From assembly GCA_945862265.1 (NCBI GenBank), contig CAMAXP010000001.1, forward strand, positions 114,188-178,187: 64,000 nt of DNA, read 5' to 3'. Within the stretch, counting starts at the first letter, position 1. Each line of letters starts with the position of its first letter. The notes under the pieces are model-generated. The model was not told where the DNA came from and ran no database searches. It saw nothing but the letters and a program-made list of their open reading frames with translations. The stretch comes from Bordetella parapertussis. GTDB lineage: Bacteria > Pseudomonadota > Gammaproteobacteria > Burkholderiales > SG8-39. Below, piece by piece: positions 53,629 through 61,525 of this stretch. The translations under genes were made by a program, and so were the position numbers.

Positions 53629-54616
53629 CCCGTTCGGGCATCCAGACCCGGGAGCCACACGGGTCCGGTCCATTTTCCTGTCGGACATCCACCTGGGCAC
53701 GCGCGCCTGCCAGGCCGACCACCTGCTCGCCTTCCTGCGCGCACACGAGTCGGAGCATATCTACCTGCTGGGCGACATCGTCGACTTCTGGGCGCTCGCG
53801 CGGGAGATCCACTGGCCGGCGCTTCACAACACCTTCGTGCAGAAGATGCTCAAGCGCGCACGCCACGGCGTCCGGGTGACGTTCGTGCCGGGCAACCACG
53901 ACGAAGCCCTGCGCGAGTACGCGGGCAGCGCGTTCGGCGACATCCATGTGGTCCGCGAGGCCGTGCACGTGGCCGCAGACGGCCGCCGCTACCTGTTGAT
54001 CCACGGCGACGAGTTCGACCAGATCACGCGCTACCACCGCTGGCTGGCGGAACTGGGGGACGTCGCGTACACGGTGCTGGTGCGGATCAACATCCTGCTG
54101 TCCTGGGTTCGCCGCAAGCTGGGCAAGCCCGGCTACTGGTCGCTTGCGGGATATGCCAAGCGCAAGGTCAAGGGCGCGCTGGATTTCATCTACGGGTACG
54201 AAGCCAGCGTCGCGCACCATGCCCGCAACCGCGGCATGGATGGCGTGATCTGCGGGCACATCCACAGTGCCGCGATCAAGGACATCGAAGGGGTGCGCTA
54301 CATCAATTGCGGCGACTGGGTGGACAGTTGCTCGGCCGTGCTCGAGCACCTCGACGGGCGCATCGAGCTGGTCCACTGGGAGCAGGACGAATCAGCCGGG
54401 TCCCAGCCCGACTTGTTCAGGCAGCCAGGTGGGAATCCGCAGCAGCGCGACGCCCATGCGGATCTGCGTCCCCTCGGCGATGCCGTCGCACAAGGCGAAG
54501 CCCGCGGGCGCGAATACGATGATCGTGGAGCCGTGCTCGAACCAGCCCAGTTCGTCGCCCTTGCGAAAGGACGCATCGCAGGCGATCCGGTTGGGGCCGC
54601 GGTAACGAAGGTGTAG
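53603..54616 (+). CDS. PlcP-like phospholipase C (LpxH-type metallophosphoesterase)
   Basis: A 337-residue calcineurin-like phosphoesterase. Metal motifs are FLSDIHLG, LGDIVDFW, PGNHDE, LIHGDEFD and CGHIHSA, all intact. The family includes LpxH homologues and PlcP of rhizobia and marine bacteria, which degrades phospholipids to diacylglycerol under phosphate starvation; the position after btaAB favours PlcP. The catalytic domain ends near residue 262. The remaining about 75 residues are antisense to psd and have no domain resemblance. ATG 53603 overlaps btaB. Confidence 0.8.
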   Translation: MSAENGSADPFGHPDPGATRVRSIFLSDIHLGTRACQADHLLAFLRAHESEHIYLLGDIVDFWALAREIHWPALHNTFVQKMLKRARHGVRVTFVPGNHDEALREYAGSAFGDIHVVREAVHVAADGRRYLLIHGDEFDQITRYHRWLAELGDVAYTVLVRINILLSWVRRKLGKPGYWSLAGYAKRKVKGALDFIYGYEASVAHHARNRGMDGVICGHIHSAAIKDIEGVRYINCGDWVDSCSAVLEHLDGRIELVHWEQDESAGSQPDLFRQPGGNPQQRDAHADLRPLGDAVAQGEARGREYDDRGAVLEPAQFVALAKGRIAGDPVGAAVTKV

Positions 54617-55294
54617 CAGCACGTCGAGGAAGTGAAGGCGGATGCTGGCCACGAGGATCGCGGCCACGGGCACCAGCGTCACTACGTGGCCTGAGCCCGC
54701 CAGTTCGGTGCGGATGACCGCGCGCTCGTTGCGGCAGTAGAGGCTTTCCACCCGCTTCAGCGCGATCGGGTTCACGTTCCAGGTGTCGCCGGAGATGTAG
54801 GTGACTTCGCGCACGCGGCCGTCGCATGGCGCGTGGAACCGGTGGTACATGTTCGAGCGCAGCCGCAGCGTCACGTAAGTCCCGTTGCGGTACAGCGCTT
54901 CGAGCGCGGGGTCGCAGAGGAGGTCCTGCAGGCGGTACGCAAACCCCTTGGCCTGGATCAGCATCCCGTCCTCGACGCGGCCGGAAGCACCGACGATGGC
55001 GTCGCAGGGGCTGGCGAGGAAGTTCGGATCGGGATCGACGGGCCGGGCCCCCGGCTTCAGTTCGCGGATGAAGCAGTCGTGCATGCTGGTGAAGGTGCTT
55101 TTGCGTGCCTCGGTGAGGTCGAGCGCGCCGAACCAGCGCCAGACCGCAATCGAGAAATCCCGGATGAGGGGCTGTTCGATCTTGCTGAACCAGCCCATGA
55201 AGAGGGTGAGCGCCCGGCGCGGGATGCGATTGGTCAGCAGGAAGTTCAGGTCATCCTGCTGCAGGAGGCGGGCGAAGGCGGCGCGCATGGTCAT
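54392..55294 (-). CDS. psd: Phosphatidylserine decarboxylase proenzyme
   Basis: A 300-residue membrane-associated enzyme making phosphatidylethanolamine. Self-cleavage at Ser of the HGST motif (WFEHGSTIIVFAP, Ser about 255; LGST in E. coli) would generate the pyruvoyl cofactor. Other family pieces are FIRELKPGARP, SPCDA, YHRFHAPCDGRV and NERAVI. It starts ATGACCATG at 55294. The 3' 225 bp are shared on the opposite strand with the plcP-like gene. It lies divergent from the aminotransferase gene with 33 bp between starts. Confidence 0.92.
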   Translation of the reverse strand: MTMRAAFARLLQQDDLNFLLTNRIPRRALTLFMGWFSKIEQPLIRDFSIAVWRWFGALDLTEARKSTFTSMHDCFIRELKPGARPVDPDPNFLASPCDAIVGASGRVEDGMLIQAKGFAYRLQDLLCDPALEALYRNGTYVTLRLRSNMYHRFHAPCDGRVREVTYISGDTWNVNPIALKRVESLYCRNERAVIRTELAGSGHVVTLVPVAAILVASIRLHFLDVLLHLRYRGPNRIACDASFRKGDELGWFEHGSTIIVFAPAGFALCDGIAEGTQIRMGVALLRIPTWLPEQVGLGPG

Positions 55295-55327
55295 GTTGGC
55301 GTAATCCGGTTGCGGTAAAAGTCAGGC

Positions 55328-57022
55328 ATGGAAACCACTCTTGCGATTTTTGCCACTGGGACGGCCGTGCTGGCCCTCCTCTTTCCCAAACTCCGCGAGC
55401 GCTTCGAGCTGTCCCGGGCCAAGCACCGGTCGCTTGCGGGGCACTCCCGCATGAGCCGGCTGGCAGCGGCCCAGGTGCCGTACTACGAGTACGACGGCGT
55501 GCGCTTTTTCGATTCCGACGGCGCGCCCGCCGAAGTGGCTGCGCTGCGCTACACGGGGTTTGCGCGCCTTTCGGACCTGTACCGGCAGCGGTTCGCGGAG
55601 ACCGCGCGCGTCACCGCCGGTGCGCGGGCCGGCCTGTCCGACCTGCAGTTCACCGCCAACTACCGGGTGCCGTTCCAGTACCGCCGCTTCGTGCGCGGCC
55701 GCCTCGATGCGGGCTCGTTTGTCCGCTCGTCTTCCGGCGTCTGCGTGGAGGACCTCGACGGGAACCAGCTCTACGACCTGACCGGTTCTTACGGGGTGAA
55801 CGTGTTCGGGGTCGATTTCTACAAGAAGTGCATGGCGGAGGGCAGCGCGCGCGCCGCCGACCTGGGCCCCGTGCTGGGCGCCTATCATCCCTCGGTCGCC
55901 TACAACGTGCGCCGGCTGCAGGAGATCTCCGGCCACGAGGAGGTGTCGTTCCACATGTCGGGCACCGAGGCCGTGATGCAGGCGGTGCGTCTCGCCCGCT
56001 ACCACACGCGCCGCTCGCACCTCGTGCGCTTCTGCGGGGCCTACCACGGCTGGTGGGGCGACGTGCAGCCGGGCGTGGGCAACCCGGTCCCGGCGCGCGA
56101 CACCTACACGCTGAGCGAGATGAACGAGAACACGCTGCGCGTGCTGAGGAAGCGCCGCGACATCGCGTGCGTGCTGGTGAACCCCTTGCAGGCGCTGCAC
56201 CCGAACGCAAGCGCACCCGGAGACGGGTCGCTGGTCGCCAGCGGCCGCAAGGCGGGCTTCGACCGCGCCGCCTACACCGAGTGGCTGCGGCAGCTTCGCG
56301 AAGTGTGCACGGAGCGCGGCATCGTGCTGATCTTCGACGAGGTGTTTGTCGGGTTCCGCCTGGCGATGGGCGGGGCGCAGGAATACTTCGGCGTGCGCGC
56401 CGACCTGGTGACCTACGGAAAGACCCTGGCAGGCGGCTTCCCGGTCGGCGCGGTGTGCGGCCCGCACCGGTGGATGACCCGCTTTCGCGAGGATCGGCCC
56501 GCAGACATCTGCTTCGCGCGCGGGACGTTCAATTCGCATCCCTACGTGATGGGGGCCATGCAGGTCTTCCTCGAGCACCTCGAAACCGAGGCCGGGCAGG
56601 CGGTGTATCGCGACCTCGATGCGACGTGGGACGGTCGCGCCGCCCGCCTCAACGAACGACTCGCCGCGGAATCGATCCCGGTGCGGGTGGCGAACCTGTC
56701 TTCGATCTGGACGGTTTTCTATACGCAACCCTCGCGCTACAACTGGATGCTCCAGTACTACCTGCGCGCCGAAGGCATCGCGCTGAGCTGGGTCGGCACG
56801 GGCCGGTTCATTTTCAGCCTCAACTACACCGAGGCCGACTTCGAGGCGGTTGCCGACCGGTTCCTGGCGGCTGCTCGCGCAATGAAGGCGGAGGGCTGGT
56901 GGTGGTCGGATCCCGCGCTGACCAATCGCTCGATCGGGCGCGGGATCCTGCGCGAGATGATCCGCCACCGGTTCAGCCGCGCGGCGGATGGCCCATCGGG
57001 TCAATCAGTTGCCCGCGCATGA
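55328..57022 (+). CDS. Membrane-anchored class III aminotransferase of unknown role
   Basis: A 564-residue PLP enzyme resembling glutamate-1-semialdehyde aminomutase and class III aminotransferases. The N-terminus has a hydrophobic segment (TLAIFATGTAVLALLFP) absent from GSAM enzymes, then about 100 residues before the catalytic domain. PLP motifs are SGTEAVMQAVRLAR, FCGAYHGWW, IFDEVFVGFR and TYGKTLAGGFPVG (Schiff-base Lys about 365). No carrier protein or heme genes are near. It is divergent from psd in a lipid-remodelling locus, so it may act on a membrane amino-lipid; this is an inference. It overlaps the next gene by 50 bp tail-to-tail. Confidence 0.75.
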   Translation: METTLAIFATGTAVLALLFPKLRERFELSRAKHRSLAGHSRMSRLAAAQVPYYEYDGVRFFDSDGAPAEVAALRYTGFARLSDLYRQRFAETARVTAGARAGLSDLQFTANYRVPFQYRRFVRGRLDAGSFVRSSSGVCVEDLDGNQLYDLTGSYGVNVFGVDFYKKCMAEGSARAADLGPVLGAYHPSVAYNVRRLQEISGHEEVSFHMSGTEAVMQAVRLARYHTRRSHLVRFCGAYHGWWGDVQPGVGNPVPARDTYTLSEMNENTLRVLRKRRDIACVLVNPLQALHPNASAPGDGSLVASGRKAGFDRAAYTEWLRQLREVCTERGIVLIFDEVFVGFRLAMGGAQEYFGVRADLVTYGKTLAGGFPVGAVCGPHRWMTRFREDRPADICFARGTFNSHPYVMGAMQVFLEHLETEAGQAVYRDLDATWDGRAARLNERLAAESIPVRVANLSSIWTVFYTQPSRYNWMLQYYLRAEGIALSWVGTGRFIFSLNYTEADFEAVADRFLAAARAMKAEGWWWSDPALTNRSIGRGILREMIRHRFSRAADGPSGQSVARA

Positions 57023-57581
57023 GGTAGAACGGCGCCTTGTAGTACAGCATCAGGTCGTGGAACGGGTCGGTCAGGATCTTGATCGCCCACACGATGCCGG
57101 TGTTCACGTCACGGATGAAGAAGAGGTGCACCGTGCGGAACAAGAGGCCGCCGATCCCGAGTGCAAGCCACACCAGGCCGACATTGAGGATGAATCCTTC
57201 CTTGCCGGTCGGCGCTTCCAGCAAGCCGAACAGGGTCGGTTCCAGAACGAGGGCGAGGGGGGATGCGGCCCAGATGGCCAGCAGCACGGTCTTGCGCTGC
57301 AGGTTGTAGCCGACCTTGATCTCTTCCTTGTACTCGTGGGTGGCGCGGTTGACCACGTCGTAGCCCTTCGGTTCGAAGAAGAAATGCCCGGCCTGGCGGG
57401 TGGTCATCGATACCAGCCAGCCGACCAGCGCGGCGACGGCCGGGTTGATGAACAGCAGGCAGTACGCGGCCAGGAAGCTTGCCGCGCTCACGAAGTGCAG
57501 CGACTGGTTGATCCGGCTGTGGTGGTAATAGCGGTGGTCGTCCCATCGCTGCACTTCAAGCGTACGCAGGAGCTCTTTCAT
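56973..57581 (-). CDS. DUF962/Mpo1-like membrane protein
   Basis: A 202-residue membrane protein with about four helices. The segment YYHHSRINQSLHFVSAASFLAAYCL and the later RQAGHFFFEPKGYDV recall the HxxxNxxLHF and GHxxFE motifs of the DUF962/Mpo1 family, iron-dependent lipid-linked dioxygenase relatives, but the match is partial. Its other conserved-looking part is EYKEEIKVGYNLQRK. It is possibly a lipid-modifying protein. The start at 57581 is divergent from the Pho-boxed glycosyltransferase gene. Confidence 0.5.
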   Translation of the reverse strand: MKELLRTLEVQRWDDHRYYHHSRINQSLHFVSAASFLAAYCLLFINPAVAALVGWLVSMTTRQAGHFFFEPKGYDVVNRATHEYKEEIKVGYNLQRKTVLLAIWAASPLALVLEPTLFGLLEAPTGKEGFILNVGLVWLALGIGGLLFRTVHLFFIRDVNTGIVWAIKILTDPFHDLMLYYKAPFYLMRGQLIDPMGHPPRG

Positions 57582-57695
57582 CGGTTCCTCTCGGTTGGGG
57601 CGGCAAGGCGCCGCCGGACACCCGCAAGGTACGAACGGAGCGTGACAATTCGTCGCGGATTGCGTTACGAATTCGCGACGGCGGGTTAAACAAAA

Positions 57696-57729
57696 ACGTC
57701 ATCCGGCTGTCACGCGCAGGACGCATACG
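57696..57729 (+). promoter_or_regulatory. Pho-box promoter of the lipid glycosyltransferase gene
   Basis: ACGTCATCCGGCTGTCAC (57696-57713) matches Pho-box half sites at 5 of 7 and 7 of 7 positions. CATACG (57724-57729) sits exactly 10 nt downstream as a weak -10, giving a start near 57736, just before GTG 57748. Same spacing as the phnG and ppk sites. Confidence 0.6.
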
Positions 57730-57747
57730 GGTGCGATCCTCGAGGCC

Positions 57748-58983
57748 GTGCAGAGCACCATGCCCCCGATCTTCGTCGAGCAACTTCAGGTCATGCGCCG
57801 GTCGTTGCGGATCGCGGTGGTGACTGAAACCTATCCGCCCGAGATCAACGGGGTGGCCACTTCGGCGGCGCAGTTCGTGGAAGGCCTGCGCAGGCTCGGC
57901 CACCAGATCCACCTGGTGCGTCCCCGCCAGGGACGGGGCGATGCCCCGGGGAGCGATGCCGGCCTCAGCGAAGCCCTGACCCGCGGCCTTGCCATCCCCC
58001 GGTACCCGGACCTCAAGATGGGCCTGCCGGCCAAGCGGGTGCTCAAGCGCCTGTGGTCGCTGCACCGGCCGGACATCGTGCATGTGGTCACCGAGGGGCC
58101 GCTCGGGTGGTCCGCGTTGCAGACGGCGAGGATGATGGAGATCCCCGTGGTGTCGGACTTTCGCACCAACTTCCATGCCTACAGCCGCCACTACGGCATC
58201 GGTTGGCTGAAGAAACCGATCCTCGGGTACCTGCGCAAGTTCCACAATCGCACGCTCTTCACGCTGGTCCCGACGGATGCGATGCGTTGCACGCTGGTGG
58301 ATGCGGGCTTTCGCAACGTAGAAGTCATCGCACGCGGGGTCGATACGGGACGGTTCGATCCGGCGCGCCGGAGCCACGGCCTGCGCGCCGCCTGGGGTGC
58401 CACACCGGATACGCCGGTGATCCTGCACGTGGGGCGCCTGGCGCCGGAGAAGAACCTCACGGCCCTCGCCGCGGCTTTCGAGGTGATCCGTCGGAGCACG
58501 CCCGGCGCGCGCTTCGTCGTTGTCGGCGATGGCCCGGCGCGCGCGTCGCTCGAGGAGCGCTGCCCCGGCATCGTGTTTGCGGGGACGCGTACGGGCGCCG
58601 ACCTTGCCGAGCACTATGCCTCGGCGGACATCTTCCTTTTTCCGAGCCTCACCGAGACCTACGGCAATGTCACCATCGAGGCGATGGCCAGCGGCCTGGC
58701 CGTCGTGGCCTTCGACTACGGCGCAGCCAGGCTGCACATTCGAAGCGGCTGGAACGGATTGCTCGCCAAGGGCGAAGACGCGCAAGGCTGGATCGGGCTG
58801 GCAGCCGAACTCGCTGTGGACCCGCTAAATGCAAGAGTCCTTGGTGCGCGGGCCCGCGAGGCGGCGCTGGAACTGGGTTGGGATCGTGTCGTGCGGCGCC
58901 TCGAGGCCGTTCTACTGTCGGCAACCGGGCAAACTACAGACGTTAGTCCATCCTGTGAAGTCGCTCGGCGATCACGCGCATGA
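57748..58983 (+). CDS. Family 4 glycosyltransferase, Agt-like (lipid glycosylation)
   Basis: A 411-residue GT-B glycosyltransferase. N-terminal domain: IAVVTETYPPEINGVATSAAQFVEGLRRLGH. C-terminal GT4 domain: ILHVGRLAPEKNLTALAAAFE (about 220-240) and the nucleotide-sugar motif FPSLTETYGNVTIEAMASGLAVVAF. It resembles enzymes that glycosylate diacylglycerol or phosphatidylinositol, including the Agt proteins paired with PlcP in marine bacteria. The upstream Pho-box promoter supports use under phosphate starvation. GTG 57748 is chosen; ATG 57793 (MRRSLRIAVVTE) is possible. The tail overlaps the next gene by 41 bp. Confidence 0.8.
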   Translation: MQSTMPPIFVEQLQVMRRSLRIAVVTETYPPEINGVATSAAQFVEGLRRLGHQIHLVRPRQGRGDAPGSDAGLSEALTRGLAIPRYPDLKMGLPAKRVLKRLWSLHRPDIVHVVTEGPLGWSALQTARMMEIPVVSDFRTNFHAYSRHYGIGWLKKPILGYLRKFHNRTLFTLVPTDAMRCTLVDAGFRNVEVIARGVDTGRFDPARRSHGLRAAWGATPDTPVILHVGRLAPEKNLTALAAAFEVIRRSTPGARFVVVGDGPARASLEERCPGIVFAGTRTGADLAEHYASADIFLFPSLTETYGNVTIEAMASGLAVVAFDYGAARLHIRSGWNGLLAKGEDAQGWIGLAAELAVDPLNARVLGARAREAALELGWDRVVRRLEAVLLSATGQTTDVSPSCEVARRSRA

Positions 58984-59302
58984 TCTGAAGGTAGAGGTGC
59001 GGGGTCTGCTGGATCATGAAGAGGAAGCGCTTCCCCGGGATGGCCACCAGCTTGCAGTCGCTTATCGCGGTTGCGGTGGCCGTTCGGAGTGAGTGCTCCA
59101 GCAGTGCCATCTCGCCCAGCACGCCGCCCTGTCCGAGGATCTCGACCCCCTTGCCGCGGATGGAAAGTTCTACTTCCCCTTCCAGGACGACATACACCAC
59201 TTCGGCCTGATCGCCGGCAGAGAAGATCGGCTGGCCCTTGGGGAAGGTGGGGAAGGTCACGCCTTCTGTTTCATTGCGGGACAGGTCAATGGTCGCTGTC
59301 AT
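58943..59302 (-). CDS. Stand-alone cyclic-nucleotide-binding domain protein
   Basis: A 119-residue cNMP-binding fold (FPKGQPIFSAGDQAEVVYVVLEGEVELSIRGKGVEILGQGGVLGEMALLEHSLRTATATAISDC with the GExALL-type phosphate cassette) and a short C-terminal helix. There is no helix-turn-helix, so it is not a Crp-type regulator; it is likely a ligand-sensing regulatory module acting on a partner protein. It is 40 bp downstream of ppk's stop on the same strand. The partner is unknown. Confidence 0.85.
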   Translation of the reverse strand: MTATIDLSRNETEGVTFPTFPKGQPIFSAGDQAEVVYVVLEGEVELSIRGKGVEILGQGGVLGEMALLEHSLRTATATAISDCKLVAIPGKRFLFMIQQTPHLYLQIMRVIAERLHRMD

Positions 59303-59342
59303 GCGAGTCTTCCTGTCCTGGGCGGGTTACGAAAATTCAAGT

Positions 59343-61427
59343 TCAAGACGGCGTGGCCAGCGTGTAGAGCAGCTCTTCCTGCGCCGAGCGCCTGCGCCCG
59401 CGCCGCGGCTTCACGCGTGCATATCCGCCGTCTGCGTCCATCTCCCACGCCTGGCAGTTGTCGGCGAGGTAGGGCAGGAGTCCTTCGCGGATCACGCGGC
59501 GCTTGAGCGCGGGGTCGAGGATCGGGAAGCACAGCTCGATGCGCCGGAAGAAGTTGCGGTCCATCCAGTCGGCACTGGCGAGCCAGGTGTCGTCAGCGCC
59601 GTCGTTGTGGAAGTTGAAGATGCGCGAGTGCTCGAGGAACCGGCCGACGATCGAGCGCACGCGGATGTTCTCCGAGAGCCCCGGGATGCCCGGCTTCAGC
59701 CCGCACACGCCGCGCACGAGGAGCTCGATCTTCACGCCGGCCCCGGAGGCGGCGTAGAGCTCCTCGATGATGACGGGCTCGAGCAGCGAATTCATCTTCG
59801 CGACGATGCGCGCGGGCTTGCCCTCGGCCGCAAGGCGGGCCTCGTTGCGGATGGCGGCCACCACGCCCTTGTGCAGGCTGAACGGCGACTGCCACACATG
59901 GCGCAGCTTGCCCGCGCGGCCCAGGCCCGTGAGCTGCTGGAAGACATCGCTGGCGTCGGCGCAGATTTCCTCGTTGGAGGTCATCAGGCCGAAGTCCGTG
60001 TAGAGGCGCGCGGTGCGCGGATGATAGTTGCCGGTGGCGAGGTGCACGTAACGCTTCAGGCTGCGCACGCCCTCGGCGGTTTCCTCGCGGCGCACGATGA
60101 GCGACATCTTGGCGTGCGTCTTGTGGCCGACCACGCCGTAGACCACGTGGGCGCCCACTTCCTCGAGGCGCGCCGCCCAGTTGAGGTTCGCCTCCTCGTC
60201 AAAGCGCGCCATGAGTTCCACCACCACGGTGACTTCCTTGCCGCGGCGGGCCGCGTCGATGAGGATCTCCATCAGCTCGCTGTCGGTGCCGGTGCGGTAG
60301 ACCGTCTGCTTGATCGCGATGACCTGCGGGTCGGTGGCCGCCGTGCGGATGAAGTTGATGACCGGCGTGAACGACTGGTAGGGGTGGTGCAGTAGCACGT
60401 CCTGCCTGGCCAGCACCTCGAAGAGGTCGGACTTGTCTTCAAGCGCCGCCGGCAGCCCGGGCTGGAAGGGTGGGTACTTGAGCTCGGGGCGCTCCACCTG
60501 GTTCTGGACTTCGCGCAGGCGGTACAGGTTCACCGGCCCGGCGACCCGGTAGAGGTCGTTGGCGTCGAGGCCGAACTGCTGCAGCAGGAATTCGGCCATG
60601 TGCTCCGAGCAGCTGTCGGCGACCTCGAGCCGCACCGCATCGCCGAAGTGCCGGTGCAGCAGTTCGCCCTGCAGCGCGATGCGCATGTTGGTGACCTCCT
60701 CCTCATCGACGAAGAGGTCGGAATTGCGCGTGACGCGGAACTGGTAGCAGCCCAGCACGTTCATCCCGGAGAAGAGTTCACCCACATGGGCGTGCAGGAT
60801 CGACGAGAGGAACACGAAGTCATAGCCGCTGCCGGCGACTTCGGCGGGCAGACGGATCAGCCGCGGCAGCGCGCGCGGCGCCTGCACGATGGCTGCGCCG
60901 GAGCTGCGGCCGAACGCATCACGCCCGTCCAGTTCGACCGCGAAGTTGAGGCTCTTGTTGAGCACCTTGGGGAAAGGGTGCGCGGGGTCCAGCCCGATCG
61001 GCGTGAGTACCGGGAGCAGTTCGCGGAAGAAGTAATCCCGGATCCAGAGTTTTTGCGGCGCGGTCCAGTCCCTGCGGCGGCGGAAGCGGATGCCTTCGTC
61101 CGCAAGCTTCGGCAGCAGGATTTCATTGAGGAGCGTGTACTGCGCCTCGACCAGCAGCCGGACCTCGCGGACCACGAGTGCATAGACTTCGACCGGGTCC
61201 TTGCCGTCGGGGCCAGCCTCGTGGACGTTGAGCTTGATCTGCTCCTTCAGGCCGGCCACCCGGATCTCGACGAATTCGTCCAGGTTGGACGAAACGATGC
61301 ACAGGAACTGGAGTCTTTCCAGCAGAGGCACGGCCTCGTCGGCCGCCTGGGCCAGGACGCGCCGGTTGAAGGCCAGGAACCCGAGTTCTCGGTTGAGGAA
61401 GTGCGCGTGGGGAAAGGAACGCTTCAT
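59343..61427 (-). CDS. ppk: Polyphosphate kinase 1
   Basis: A 694-residue PPK1 that polymerises the ATP gamma-phosphate into polyphosphate at the membrane. The start is ATG 61427 (MKRSFPHAHFLNRELGFLAFNRRVLAQA), which gives the family N-terminus; the longer frame would translate the Pho box. Catalytic histidines lie in GHKTHAKMSLIVRRE (about 435) and ATGNYHPRTARLYTDFG (about 469). A consensus Pho box is just upstream, so it should be induced on phosphate limitation. Divergent from phoU. Confidence 0.97.
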   Translation of the reverse strand: MKRSFPHAHFLNRELGFLAFNRRVLAQAADEAVPLLERLQFLCIVSSNLDEFVEIRVAGLKEQIKLNVHEAGPDGKDPVEVYALVVREVRLLVEAQYTLLNEILLPKLADEGIRFRRRRDWTAPQKLWIRDYFFRELLPVLTPIGLDPAHPFPKVLNKSLNFAVELDGRDAFGRSSGAAIVQAPRALPRLIRLPAEVAGSGYDFVFLSSILHAHVGELFSGMNVLGCYQFRVTRNSDLFVDEEEVTNMRIALQGELLHRHFGDAVRLEVADSCSEHMAEFLLQQFGLDANDLYRVAGPVNLYRLREVQNQVERPELKYPPFQPGLPAALEDKSDLFEVLARQDVLLHHPYQSFTPVINFIRTAATDPQVIAIKQTVYRTGTDSELMEILIDAARRGKEVTVVVELMARFDEEANLNWAARLEEVGAHVVYGVVGHKTHAKMSLIVRREETAEGVRSLKRYVHLATGNYHPRTARLYTDFGLMTSNEEICADASDVFQQLTGLGRAGKLRHVWQSPFSLHKGVVAAIRNEARLAAEGKPARIVAKMNSLLEPVIIEELYAASGAGVKIELLVRGVCGLKPGIPGLSENIRVRSIVGRFLEHSRIFNFHNDGADDTWLASADWMDRNFFRRIELCFPILDPALKRRVIREGLLPYLADNCQAWEMDADGGYARVKPRRGRRRSAQEELLYTLATPS

Positions 61428-61450
61428 GACCGGATTGCCAATAAAGAAAT

Positions 61451-61484
61451 AGTCTAACGCGCCGGGATGACAGATTTGTGACAC
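61451..61484 (-). promoter_or_regulatory. Pho-box promoter of ppk
   Basis: On the minus strand GTGTCACAAATCTGTCAT (61484 to 61467) matches the Pho-box consensus at 16 of 18 positions, the best in the window. TAGACT (61456 to 61451) lies exactly 10 nt downstream as a -10, and ATG 61427 follows. On the plus strand a single half-site-like GTGTCAC at 61504 could serve phoU, but it lacks a good second half. Confidence 0.8.
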
Positions 61485-61525
61485 CTCTTCTCCTGCAATC
61501 GTAGTGTCACATTCATGCGTTAAGT

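Noticed and set aside
61500..61520. Pho box on the plus strand for phoU
   Set aside because: Only one GTGTCAC half-site; the second half does not match, so only the ppk-side box is called.
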